Below are positions 33,893 through 44,940 of a stretch of 64,000 nucleotides of DNA, piece after piece. Position numbers and translations under genes: made by a program. The stretch spans positions 124,001-188,000 of the forward strand of contig NC_018200.1 in assembly GCF_000219625.1 (NCBI RefSeq), read 5' to 3'. Each line of letters opens with the position of its first letter. Positions within the stretch are counted from its first letter, which is position 1. The notes under the pieces are model-generated. The model had not been told where the DNA came from, did not search any database, and saw only the letters and a list, made by a program, of their open reading frames with translations. The DNA comes from Zymoseptoria tritici IPO323. Its lineage: Eukaryota; Ascomycota; Dothideomycetes; Mycosphaerellales; Mycosphaerellaceae.

Positions 33893-34360
33893 GTGCCGCA
33901 GACTCCAAGCCAGCAATACCGTCAGGACTCGCATTCTAGGCCAGCTCCAGCTCCGCATCAAACTCCTGCTGCCGTTGATCCACAAAATACACGACGTAAA
34001 ATGACTTGTCCTTGTCATTTCTCGTTGGTCTTCGCCCACGCCGAAGACTGCGTATCAAAAGAAGCACGCTTTGCGCAGTACGGTTCGGCCACCACCGAGA
34101 AAGCCAGGGAACGACTTGGAGGAAACTGCTCATGCCCGGTGTGCTCAAACCTGAAAAGCGAAGCCGAGACCGTCAATACACGTCATCATCTGGCCGTTCT
34201 ATCCGCTCCATCTACTACTCTGCCGGTTCGAGCAGAGCTACCACAGAGAAGCCGTCAAGCCCTGGGAGCGACAAAAGGGAGATCTGGAGAATATACATAT
34301 CATCTACAAGTGATCCAGCGTCAACAATCTCAGCGCCAGCGACTGGAAAGCAAATGGTGA
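33893..34360 (+). CDS. Candidate coding stretch, unknown product
   Basis: 155 open codons with a cluster of cysteines (MTCPCHFSLVFAHAEDC; LGGNCSCPVCSNLKSEAE, residues about 37-90), suggestive of a metal-binding region, then a basic Gln/Arg-rich tail. It stops at about 34360, before the (GGA)n tract. Other frames are open too, and no Zn-finger consensus fits fully. Confidence 0.25.
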   Translation: MPQTPSQQYRQDSHSRPAPAPHQTPAAVDPQNTRRKMTCPCHFSLVFAHAEDCVSKEARFAQYGSATTEKARERLGGNCSCPVCSNLKSEAETVNTRHHLAVLSAPSTTLPVRAELPQRSRQALGATKGRSGEYTYHLQVIQRQQSQRQRLESKW

Positions 34361-34498
34361 CGTGATTGAGAAGAGGCGAGAAGAAAATCGAAGGCGAGCA
34401 GGAAATCGAAGGCGCAGGAATTGCATAGGAGTGATGGGTCAACTGAGCAGATCCGATGGGCAGAAGTGCCCTGGCTGGCGTTCCGATGGCGCGATGCG

Positions 34499-34531
34499 AG
34501 GAGGAGGAGGAGGAGGAGGAGGAGGAGGAGG
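34499..34531 (+). repeat. (GGA)n microsatellite
   Basis: An uninterrupted AGG/GGA run of about 11 copies. Confidence 0.95.
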
Positions 34532-34705
34532 ACGTCGTTACAATTTTGATGCCGGCTGACGGAGGTTGAGAGAAGGAAGGCTGTCGGCGCATGGCCATGT
34601 CGGCCAGAAGGCGGAGTTGAGAGGAGGGATTCATGATTCATTTTTGTAGCCAGTGCTTCCGGCCACCATTTCATTAATGAGACTAGCTCCCTCGTCAAGA
34701 CATCC

Positions 34706-35584
34706 GTGGTTCGGACACTGTGCGCGCAAGTGTTGGAAGAAGAGGGGGAGAGGGGGAGGCTCGTGGTGGAAGAGACAGCAAGGACGACGAGGAGGACGAT
34801 GATCGGCGTGAATGCTAGCCTGACGAGGCCTGCATTCTCGCTGCAATCGCTTGCTCCAGCCATGTACACCAAGGTAGTTCTCATCTTTCATCTTGGCCAA
34901 CGTGGAGGGGCTTGGGAGCAGTCACAAGAATCATGCAACACACACCATCACACAAGACGAGACGAGACGAGACGAGACAAGACTGCTCCCAAGCCCCGAA
35001 TGGGGGCAGCGGGCGCGGCCCGAGCCTTAGTTCGAGCGCGTTGTACAATGTCAAATCATTTGGCCGATCCACTTTTGTCCCACTTCTCCGACCCTCCGAT
35101 TACACACCGGCGGACATCCTCCTCCTCCTCCTCCGGCTACACAACGGCGACATCCTTCTCCTCCTCCTCCGGCTACATAACAACGGACATCCTCCTCCTC
35201 CTCCTCCGGCTACATAACGGCGGACATCCTCCTCCTCCTCCTCCTCCGGCGCATCCTCTTCGACATGTCACCATCTGGCAGCGCTGCCGAACCAAACTAC
35301 CAAAAGTCCCGCCGCACCGACGAGATCCTGACTTGAATGAGGCCGGCTTGGCCGAGGGAGAACGAAAGAGATGGTGCGGCGCTTCTTGTAAAGGGACCTG
35401 CCGGCGTTCATGCAATCAAGACTACGATACAGCCCACGCGAGATGGTCTGCAATGCATACAGCTCCTACGGACCGCTGGGGAGAAGTTGCCGCGCTGGCG
35501 GATGCCATGGTCGCTTTGGCGAGTGATGCGGAGGACAGGGCCAAGGTCATTGGGAATCCTCGAGGAAATGATGGTGGGAATTAG
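34706..35584 (+). CDS. Long open frame spanning a minisatellite
   Basis: 292 uninterrupted codons, longer than chance predicts for this window, though (CTC)n and (GAGAC)n tracts inside it lack stops and inflate the length. The C-terminal 90 residues are the most gene-like (RWGEVAALADAMVALASDAE). The microsatellite parts encode Ser or Pro runs. It may be two unrelated pieces joined by repeats. No domain recognised. Confidence 0.25.
   Translation: MVRTLCAQVLEEEGERGRLVVEETARTTRRTMIGVNASLTRPAFSLQSLAPAMYTKVVLIFHLGQRGGAWEQSQESCNTHHHTRRDETRRDKTAPKPRMGAAGAARALVRARCTMSNHLADPLLSHFSDPPITHRRTSSSSSSGYTTATSFSSSSGYITTDILLLLLRLHNGGHPPPPPPPAHPLRHVTIWQRCRTKLPKVPPHRRDPDLNEAGLAEGERKRWCGASCKGTCRRSCNQDYDTAHARWSAMHTAPTDRWGEVAALADAMVALASDAEDRAKVIGNPRGNDGGN
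34950..34982 (+). repeat. (GAGAC)n microsatellite
   Basis: Five copies of ACGAG/GAGAC at about 34955-34979, the last changed to ACAAG. Confidence 0.92.
35105..35258 (+). repeat. 36-42 bp minisatellite with (TCC)n cores
   Basis: Four copies of GGCTACANAACGGCGGACAT followed by (CCT)4-6. Copy length changes with the number of CCT triplets and with a three-base ACA insertion in the third copy. Confidence 0.92.
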
Positions 35585-35999
35585 GGCGGACGATGAGTTG
35601 GAGAGGAAGGACGTTGCCAACGGGAGGAGATGTATCAGATAGTAGGATTATGGGAGGTGGTGCGCGAATGCATGCATGGAGATAATGGACGGAGTCTTTC
35701 GCTTTCCTCCGCTTTCGACCAGGCCTCCACTTCCACTGTCTTCTTGACAACCTGCCAGTTGCACGTCACTGGCGACGGCTCCCCTCCCCCTCTCTCTCTC
35801 ACACACACACTCAGCCACGTCGTCAACGCCGATGTCGATAGCTGACCTCCGCTTGATCGAGTAACAGCGCTCTAGATCCCTGGAGAACATGACTCGTGGA
35901 GATGCTCAACTACAATCCCGGACTTGTGCCCATCGCCAGCAGTGAAGACACGAATCTTGCTCTTGTCTACCAGCTTCGCCGAAATGGCCGATGTGTTAC

Positions 36000-37220
36000 A
36001 GGAAGATAAGGAAAATGGAGGAGGCGAGGTAGCTTTCCGAAGAAGAAGGCTGGCGGCAGTAAGGGCATTGCAGACACGTTCATCTAGAACTGCATCCGGA
36101 TCTCACCTCACCTCACTTCACGCGATTGCCGCCTCACTACACCATGTCACTTCTCATCGGCGACATCAACATCGTTCAAGACCAACTCTTCGACCTATCG
36201 ACAGACAGACATTACGCGCTGACTCTCCGACCAACGGCCATCACTAGACCCACTTACTCTGTCGTTCACTTCACATCCCAGTCACTTCCGTCTGACCGAT
36301 CACAATGGCCTGCACCACCGCACCGAAGCTATCGCAGACCATCATCGAGGTCTCATCTAATAAAGGAGAACCCCGACTTCGTGGACCACTTCGCGGTCTC
36401 AACCCGCACAAGAACATGCAGCCTCCTGCCGTGATGCCAGCGACATGCCACACGCGCGAGCAGACACGGTCGATCCGATGTCAGCTACGACACGAAATAT
36501 CATCCAATGGTCAGTGCTCTCAAACTAGCGCGAAAATTCGTCATCTCATGTTTCCTCCAGTGTCAACACGAGATCACCTTCCATCAAACACACTCCTTTC
36601 CATCTTCATCAGTCAGTCGCCAATTATACGCTCAGACCGTCTTCCCTTCGTCGCCCTCCCCTTTCAGACCCGAGTGCCGATCCTGCAGGAGCGAAGCCCG
36701 ACTTCACGTCCTTTACCTCCCAGAGCAGACACCTTTCGCTCCCTCACGCCGGCCAAAGATCCTCAAAGGATACTTTTCTCCGCCGCCTCTTTCTCTGATC
36801 GCGACATCCCCGCTGAATAATCACCCAAGAGAGCCACCAAGGACATTTTTACCCGACCCAACCCGAAAGCGGTCAGAGAGAGGTCGGCATCTGCTCTCGC
36901 TGAGGGCGACGAATATAACGATAAAGAAGGCGATCTGAGCTTGTACCGAGTCAAGACTTCGGGAACGTTGACATCCTTCCGCTCTTTCTTTCTGCGATGT
37001 CATTGTATCAGGACTGCGGTTCCTCATCTCCTGGCGGTTCTTTTTCTATGGAAGCAACAGCTTGCTAAACCTGGTCGCTTTCCAACAAGCCATACTACTA
37101 CCTGTATGGCATCGAAGCAATGTGCATAGCACTTCGATCCACTGAAAAGTTCTTCCGGTTCGCAGGACTCTTGACAACCACAACCTACGGCTGCAGGGCG
37201 GAATTCGGTCGAATTCTGAG
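36000..37220. other. No supported gene
   Basis: Plus-strand frames up to 171 codons (36305-36820) and minus-strand alternatives overlap. None shows motifs or splice signals I can defend. Confidence 0.3.
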
Positions 37221-37222
37221 AA

Positions 37223-37285
37223 GTGCCTGAGGCAGAGACCAAAACGGTCGTCAAAAGTTGACGACCGTTCCTATCGATCAGGCAC
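37223..37285. repeat. Palindromic element P1
   Basis: Nested inverted repeat. The outer arms are GTGCCTGA (37223-37230) and TCAGGCAC (37278-37285). The inner arms are AACGGTCGTCAA (37243-37254) and TTGACGACCGTT (37258-37269), separated by three bases. It carries TGCCTGAGGCAG next to the outer arm. It resembles a small non-autonomous element; related copies are listed below. Confidence 0.9.
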
Positions 37286-37738
37286 CTAAGCAGACAAAAG
37301 ATGAGCGCATTCTTTGCGCTGTTAACTAAGGATTCGACTTGTCATTACGCAGCCTGCGCGGCTGTCTGTCATGTTTCTTTCCGGTCCCGCCAACGGTCGA
37401 CTGCGACTCCTCGCACTGTCTCGATTATTCCATTCCGGGGTTGACACTCCTGCGAGCCAATACAAGGCCGAATGACATGAGCGCCATCCGCCTTCTCTTG
37501 TGCAGTGCTCGTCTCGATGGTTGGCCCAAGGCATTGATGACTGGTGCGTGTGAATCGTCTGGCTGCGCGCAACATAACGATGCGCGCCGGCAACAAGCAG
37601 GCGAGGGAGAGCAAGGGAGAGGAAGCAGCAAGAGTTGGACGTTCTCTTCAGAGTATTTAGTTCGGCGGCGAAGCATCAAGATGGAGCAAATTGTAGTTGC
37701 GAGGAAGAAGACTTGTACGTTGCTTGATACACTGCATA

Positions 37739-37817
37739 TGCCTGAGGCAGAAACAGAAACGGGCGTCAACTTTTGACGCCTATTCCTGGTACCTACCCGT
37801 TTTAGTTGACGCCCGTT
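37739..37817. repeat. Palindromic element P2
   Basis: Begins TGCCTGAGGCAGAAAC (37739-37754). GGCGTCAA (37762-37769) and TTGACGCC (37773-37780) form a hairpin with a three-base loop. A second, longer inverted match joins AACGGGCGTCAAC (37758-37770) to GTTGACGCCCGTT (37805-37817). Same design as P1, 0.5 kb away. Confidence 0.9.
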
Positions 37818-37854
37818 CAGAGCAGAGGTCGAATTCGATCTTCTTCATTCTCGT

Positions 37855-38556
37855 GTGCATCTCTTCACTGCTAGTCCAACACGGCGGCGACGAGATGGCA
37901 GTAAGGTAAGACTCCTCTCCGCTCTTAACAATCTCGTCATGGTCCACATACTCGTGCTCATCCTCACCAGCGACACAGCATCGCATACTGGCATACTGGG
38001 GTACTGGCATCCTCTGCGACTGCGTCTTCCTCATGCATGCACAACTCGACGAAGACTGCTTGCTCGAGAATGGAATGCTGCGGTCATAGTTGTTGACATA
38101 CTGCTCCTGTTCAGGGAGAAGAGAGGTAGGTCCAACGAAGACTCCGCAGGAACAAACGAACAAGTCAAGTCTCGAAGAGAACACCACCCGCGGTCGCGGA
38201 CCTCCGTTACCTTTGCTAATGGAATTCGACCTTCGAGGCCTACCCGCTGCATCACAGCCTTTCCGTCACAGACCAGATCATCGCCATTCTACTATCCTTC
38301 CCGTACAAGGAAACCCGAGAGTACTACGACGAGCGACCGACATGTCCGACATACGCTTCTACTTCCACAGCTTGTTTACTGCGATGCGGTCTGTCCGCGA
38401 CATCAAGCCGACGAACTTCCTCTACTCGCCCTTGTAGCAAAAGGGAGTGCTTGTCGACTTCAGATTAGCAAAGCGGAAAAGTGCGGATCGGAGATGCTCC
38501 TGACCGCGCCGAGAAGATCAACTCGCCGGTCTATGCTTCAGCCAAAGTTGCCTTAA
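37855..38556 (+). other. Ambiguous open frame
   Basis: 234 open codons on the plus strand, just above chance length, basic and Thr/Ser/Arg-rich with no hydrophobic core. Antisense frames are open in parts. Nothing recognised. Confidence 0.18.
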
Positions 38557-38869
38557 GGCACCGCCATTAAACTCCGTCCTATGTCCCTTTTTCCCCCTTA
38601 CCGGTCCATGTCGCTAGCGACAATTCAAGGCCCTCAAGCCGCGTTACTACCGATGCCTCGACCGCGATAGCTCCTCCTGCAGAGCCTTTGATCGAATTGC
38701 CTGCATTTTAGGAGCACCAGCATAGTGCGCAGGAGTATGGATTGTAAGAACGTGAGCGACAATCGGTAGTCACAACTGCAGCACTTTACGCTAAAGTCTA
38801 CTTCGTCTTCCTCCTCTATCCTCCTCCTCTATCTGCCTCCTCTATTCCTCTGCTCCTCCACGGCTGATC

Positions 38870-40400
38870 TTGTACGTCTACGGCTGGTCGTTGCCGGCGA
38901 GCTACGCTAGCAATTTCGGGTCTTCTTACGACCGTTATCCACCGTCAGTATACCGACCAAGCAGATTCAGAAGACACGTCCGGCGCCAGCGCCGGCTATT
39001 ACCAACCCGCGCCTGACTTAATACTAGCGTTAGGGGCAGACTCTTTGTCTTCGAGGCGTGAGTTGTCCACGTTTCCCTTAGCTCGTAGAGTAGACCCAGT
39101 CCACCTCCCTTGCAGCTTAGCAAAACCGAATCGGGTTCTTCCGCAAGAGTCTATGGAGTTCTCGAAAAGAGACAGACGGCATATCGTATAGTCCGATCGA
39201 CGAATGAAGAGGGCCCAATTGTAGCGGGGTTAGTCCTGTTACGAGCAGACATCCGGGCCGCGCTTAAGAGGTAGGCAAGATTACCTGCACGAGTAGGACT
39301 CCGAACAAAGGCGACGTTCTAATAACCGGCTCGACAAAGGCAGCTCTAATGCTCGGATTCGGTTAGTTAGCTATAGAGATAGGAATCGGTGGCTGTTATT
39401 AGTTAGTAGAAGCAACGTAGCAGAGAGGCAAAAGATTCGTCCTGGTGCGAAGGTCGGTCTGTAGGCGAAGCAACTATTCGATAGATTAGCAGTGCTAACA
39501 GCTCGTTAACGGCGCTACCTCCACCGAGAATGCCCCTCGAGCACTGAACGGAACTACCAGGACGGTCCATGACCCGCGACACACCTCTTCCGTCCGATGT
39601 GCCATTAATTAGCACAACCGCGACACACCTCTTTTGTCCGACTTACGATTAATCGGCACGACCGCAACATACCTCTTCCGTCTTGCTATCAGTTAGCAAC
39701 ACTACCTATGGCGGCGCAAGCCCCTCCTACCGCACTCCAGTCTCATTTACTACGCCGAACACAGCCTCGCCTATGAAATGTACTGATCTAGAAAACCATA
39801 TGGTCGACGCTATTAGCATTCCAGATCTGCGACGAACTCTCGACCCACCAAGGAAGCGAGCCAAATCACTCCGGCGTTACGACCGAATCCGAGCCGGAGG
39901 ACGACAGGACATCCCGCTGCTCTGCTAGAACGCCTAAGATCTGCACGACCTACCGTGAACCGGCTTCTCCGGCGCGGGAAGCACATACCTGCCGACTCTA
40001 ATCCGATTCGCGGTCCTATCTCGAAAGCCTAGCAAATTACTCCCGCCAGTTCTAACGTCGACGGCTGGTCGTGCTAGCCTCTCCAACTCAGCCGGGACAA
40101 ACACCGGACACTTCTCGCAGACATCCATGCGTCTTTCCACCGGGTCGTCGGATTTTGAATTGCCTCTAATTCCTGTGCTCGCTTTGCTCCTTAATGAACG
40201 AAGCACGGGCGAAAAAAGCGTCCCTTGTTCTATTAGGCTGACTCTGAAGCTGGGACATCTCCGTCTGCCGCTTAGGCATGGTGCTCTTAGCCACCCTCTT
40301 CTTGTCTCGCCGCTCCCTCTTTCCTTTGACCTGGGGTTTTGCGGCTAAGCTTGGCCCATTCTTCGCGAGCGCACTATTAAGCCGAGACGGGGAGGAAGAA
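38870..40400. pseudogene. Second decayed coding-like block
   Basis: Stops TAG and TAA are frequent, yet protein-like stretches persist. Examples on the plus strand: about 39130-39268 (RIVRSTNEEGPIVAGLVLLR) and 39683-40348, a single frame with three stops (SMRLSTGSSDFELPLIPVLA). On the minus strand about 40300-40160 reads MPKRQTEMSQLQSQPNRTRD. The strand is unresolved. Like the 24-28 kb block it is probably an old mobile-element copy. The class is unknown. Confidence 0.32.
39575..39700 (+). repeat. 44-bp tandem repeat, about three copies
   Basis: CGCGACACACCTCTTCCGTC... starts at 39575, 39619 and 39663 with 70-85% identity. Because 44 is not a multiple of three, the expansion must have broken any reading frame crossing it. 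Confidence 0.92.
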
Positions 40401-43400
40401 TCTTCACGAGCGGAGCGGGACTTAATGGAACGGAGAGCATAAGAGCGAGTGTGTACACTAATTAAGAGGAGATGCCTAGGTGGTTTGTCGGATGGATGTC
40501 TAATGTGTCTATGTCTCTAGTCCTAATCCAAAGCCCGAGGAGCAGCATCTGACCACATCTCGCCGAGCTGAGGCGCAACTTGTGAATGCTTACTATCTCG
40601 GAGGTTGAGAGGTTTTTTCCACGACCAACTTAGGAAAGCCGAGAGCACGCGATCGGGCTTTTCTTCTATACTTTCTGTTGCACACGTCTACTATTCGGAG
40701 TGAGGTTTACCAGTGCAACCCGCTTATGCCAGTCGGCATGGAGAGAAATTCTCTCACGTCGAGCACTGTCACGCCCACCCCGCCCTCTTAATCCAAGTCT
40801 CGACTAGCTGTGACCCGACCTGGTTCCATCTTCGTGGTTGCGTCTCTGGCCCGCTTCCACCATACCCTATGCTACAGCTCATCCAGCCGGATATGCGTGC
40901 GAGTGCGGCTTCCTCTTAAAGACCTACAGAACAGGACAGAGCAGCGCAGAGCAGGGCACATTCAAGAGCATGGCACTTAAGGACAACCGTGTCGTCTCGG
41001 CTCGTCTCCTTAGTCCACCCCTTTCCCAACGACCTTATCGCCGGCGGCACGACCGCCGCTTTCGATGTTGCCTTCTAGTGCAGTCTAGTCCAATGCTGCA
41101 CCTTGCTGTGGGCACTGGCCTCTGCACGGCGACGGCGGCGGGGATCTGGCTGCCTTCATGGGAGGTGTGCCTCATCGTCCAATCGTCAGTTCTATCTTTA
41201 TTAGGTAGGGCGCTGACGCAGCAATGGCCTGGACCAAAACATGGAACTACTCCAGTCCTTCTTATGTAAGCCCTCTTCTTCTTCTTCTCCGACTGGAACA
41301 TCTCAACAGTGTTGCAGTGTCGCAATCTCTCGCCTCCTCTCGCCTCCTCTCAGAGTCAGCTAGTAGGTCCGTCGTCTTTCCGCCTTCCTCTCCAGCAATC
41401 GTGGCTCTGCAGGCGACTGCGACCTTTCTCGGACTTCAGATTTTGGCTACACATCGACAACACCGTCGTGTATAGTACGTAGTCGACCAACCTTTCCAGC
41501 TGCGATCCGTAATATTCCTTGGCACCTCAACTCCACCATCGACCCTAACTTCGCCTCGAACCCCGACTTCACATACTACCACGATCTCACCTACGATTTC
41601 GGCTTACTCAATCATGCAGCGAAAATGGCTCCACTCAGTTGCCCGGGGTTGGAGAGGGGAGTGCTCGAGTCGAAGCGGAGAGTGAGCATCGCGAGCAAAC
41701 TCAATGCGAAGGGCAGCGGGACTTGAATTGGCACGATGATTGGTCATGGACGACGGGTAAGCGACGAACAATACCTGGCTGTTTTCGGTCGAATACTTGC
41801 CTCTTACTGGAAGAGTCCGTGGAATCGAATACTGCATGGTGAGAAGGGGGCCATGCGGTCCGTGTCCATGGGCCGAAGACTGGCTCGATCTATCCCTGTT
41901 GCTTCCTCGGCATGCTCGCATTCCCTCGCCAACTCTCGCAGACGACTTACGGCAAACGGTACAAAGAGTGATGTACGCATGTAGACTGGATAGATACATA
42001 GGTATACATTGCATCGCATCGCGAGATAGACGCATGGATGAATGTATGCATGCATGCATTAGGTGCACGATGCAGCATCCTTGTCGCTCGATGCTAGAAG
42101 AGGGAGTGAGATGCATATAGGTGTACTTCCCGAACAATAGCGGTGACGCAGGTGCATACGGCAGGGTTGATGTGTATTGCGTGGGCAAAAAATTGATCGT
42201 GTCGAAAAAAAAAGGGGGAAAAGTGGTTGATCTGGCCTGGCAACAAGGCCAACCGACTGCCTCTACACACGAGACAACCGACGCCGAACTTCCAAAGGGC
42301 GAACCAAATCCTCCAAGTGTGCACGCAATCGACGCCATCGCGATGCGCTCAAAACGCTCTCCGATCCTGTCCACAAACGCCTTTCACTACAGTCCCCCTC
42401 AAGCCGCGTAGGCATTTTGCCGGCCAACGCCTTTTACTAGTCTTCTCCCGGATCCCCTGCCGGCGAGTCTGCAACGCCCACGAGAGCTTGTGCAGCGATG
42501 ACATGCCACAGGATTGCCTGACCGGCCACGAGCCAAGTGATCGCCGGGGACACCTCGTCGCCAGCCTCTCCATCCCAGTACACACCACCTACCTCCCTGC
42601 CACGGCCAACCTCGCGATCCTTCCGCCTCCAAGCAGTGCTTTGCTGACAATTCAGCCGCGAACCCGATGATCTTGTCTGATATGCCAACGGCATACTCTT
42701 GCCAACTACTGTGTCCCACCGTCGATCTGGTTCTGCCAAGTCTGCAACAGCGGACTACACTTGGCAGGAAGGCCAGCGGCGTGCAGCTCGTGTGCGGATG
42801 GATCGCCGGATGGCTGAGGGGTAGGTTGAGGGAAGAAGGGGGCTGGCAGGACCGGAAGGGACGGTTCGACGACATCGCCAGCCGACAGAGGAGCCGGCGC
42901 TGGCTACTGTTGCCGGCTTGGTAGGGCCGACCGGCGATCTTGGTTGCCAGCTTTGATCGTAGGAAAGTGTCGTTGGTCCTTTTATCAGGGTTAAGGAGCA
43001 CCAACCTGCTCGATTCTGGGCGACTTTCCGTTGACGATTACGTCGCTCCATTACTATTGCGAGCCGTGACATGGTGGCGTACGCATCTTGTGCACACGGC
43101 GTGACTCCATGCGCTTGAGAAGTGTACCCAGCTGTGGGAGGGCTTGGGCAATAAGGCACTCGAGAGGCTTTTCCTTGTCCGCTTCAATAGCTGCTCGCAT
43201 CGCCGGTGCGAAGGTGTTGCACTCGGCCGGATGTGCAAAACAGCATGGTGGAAGATGGGGTGTAGAGTGGGGACTGACGGCTCGGAGGTAGGCCATTGAA
43301 CAGATGAATCCAGTCGCTGCAATGTCGTGAGACGCCACGCTCTGCGAGTTGACGCAGTGATGCCACGGCGAAAGTTCTGGAAACACTATCATTCGGCGCT

Positions 43401-44840
43401 TGCACCTTGCTACGTGCATGGCAGTGAATGCCAGCTTGCCGTGGCAAGGTCTGCAATAGTCGGCCTGAGAGGTAGACGTTCATCGTTTGGACAAAGTTCC
43501 AGCGCCGTAGATTGGCCGGGGTTGTTAGCTTCCTATGCAAGTCGAGTTGCAGCGATTGAGGCAATCGTGCGATAACGTGACGAGGTATCGAGGTAACTTT
43601 CAAACGAGGTCGCAGCACGCAGCGACGAAATCGAGCTCGACATGCTGTTTGTTTGGATTAGTGGTTGTACGGCTGCGTAGTGATGACAGATCGATCGGCT
43701 GGGTTTGCGGATCAAGCTGGCCGCCCGGGTGGGTGAAGGGTGGTGGCACATTGACTTGGTGACGGCGATCGTAGTACTCATCGAGCCGAAGACGCTGGCA
43801 GGGAATCAGTAACGATTGAGGTGGTGGTAATGAATGTATAGCGGTGGAGGGCCGGCTTGTCTCCGCGGCTGGTCATGCCGGTGATGGCTGCAGACTCTAC
43901 CAGATCTGAGAGGCCAGAGGAGACAAGGGAGTCTAGGGACTGTCGCAATAGACCTTCTTTTCCCGTGATTGCACGCGAACAGGGCTGTTCTGCGAATGTC
44001 GCGCTCATCAACGCCTTTCTCCTCGGCTGCACGCACTGCAGGTCCGCGGCCGAAGTGAGTCTTCTTGCTGCGTTGTCGATGATGCCAACCTCTTCGAACG
44101 CCTGGCCGATCCGTTTGCATTGCCTAGAGTGTCCGTGTCCCTGGTCGCTTGTGCTAAGCGGCTGGAAACAGGGCCAGGGCATACCAGAAAGTGAAGGATA
44201 TGTTGGTGGTCGCCGGTTTATCCATTATACCATGTCACAAGCTGAGCGGAGACGAGGAGCATTCCAAAAGCTACAACAGTAGCTTACTACTGATCCTCAA
44301 GGCCCAGCAGTCGAGCTTCACCGCCCGTGCGTACAACGCTATGTGAAATCGACTGGTCCATCCTCTCCTTCTTCTTTCACTCTCGTTGTGCCCTGACCCT
44401 CAACTCAAGCTCCCTCTTCCCGCCATCCCATCCTCTCATCTCTGCCAATTGTGCCTCCGTTCCTCTCCGATCCCATCTTTATCACATTCGGTACCGGACA
44501 GAGCATGACGGCTCCCGTCGAATTCAAGCATGAACCGTAGTCGACTATCGCCGGCTCCGTCGTTGTCGCTGTAGTGGTTGCCGTAGCAAATTCGATGGGT
44601 GTAGGGTAACAAGATCAGGGAGCGGAGCCTGGTAGCGCTGACCAGGACGGAGGAGACGCCGACAACAATGGCGGAGAAGAGGTCTAGATCTGGCTGTCAG
44701 TCGTGGAGAAGGAGGGATGATCTCTCGAAGCTGGTCCGATCAGGTCATGCCAGGTGTTGGTCGATGCTGTAGTATTGTAGGAGAGGCAGTCCAATCCTCG
44801 GCATCTTGATTGGTTGTGAGCCATCTTTGATGCCGGCGCT
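40400..44840. other. No supported gene
   Basis: Both strands carry overlapping open frames, the longest being minus-strand 41604-42374 (256 codons) and 42399-43004 (201 codons). Neither has clear protein features, and antisense frames of similar length exist. A TGCATGCATGCAT run lies at about 42046-42058 and an A-run at 42207-42215. I cannot support a gene here. Confidence 0.3.
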
Positions 44841-44849
44841 GAAACTTTC

Positions 44850-44881
44850 CGTGTCGTGTCGTGTCGTGTCGTGTCGTGTCG
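44850..44881 (+). repeat. (GTGTC)n microsatellite
   Basis: Six copies of the pentamer, just upstream of palindromic element P3. Confidence 0.95.
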
Positions 44882-44925
44882 GTGTTTGGTTTGGGAATTG
44901 GGAATGTGCAGTTTGGGCGTTTAGG

Positions 44926-44940
44926 CGTCAAAGGTTGACG
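44926..44940. repeat. Palindromic element P3 (core only)
   Basis: CGTCAA AGG TTGACG: the same inverted core with a three-base loop as P1 and P2, followed by ACC as in the 57 kb array. The TGCCTNAGGCA part is absent nearby. Confidence 0.7.
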
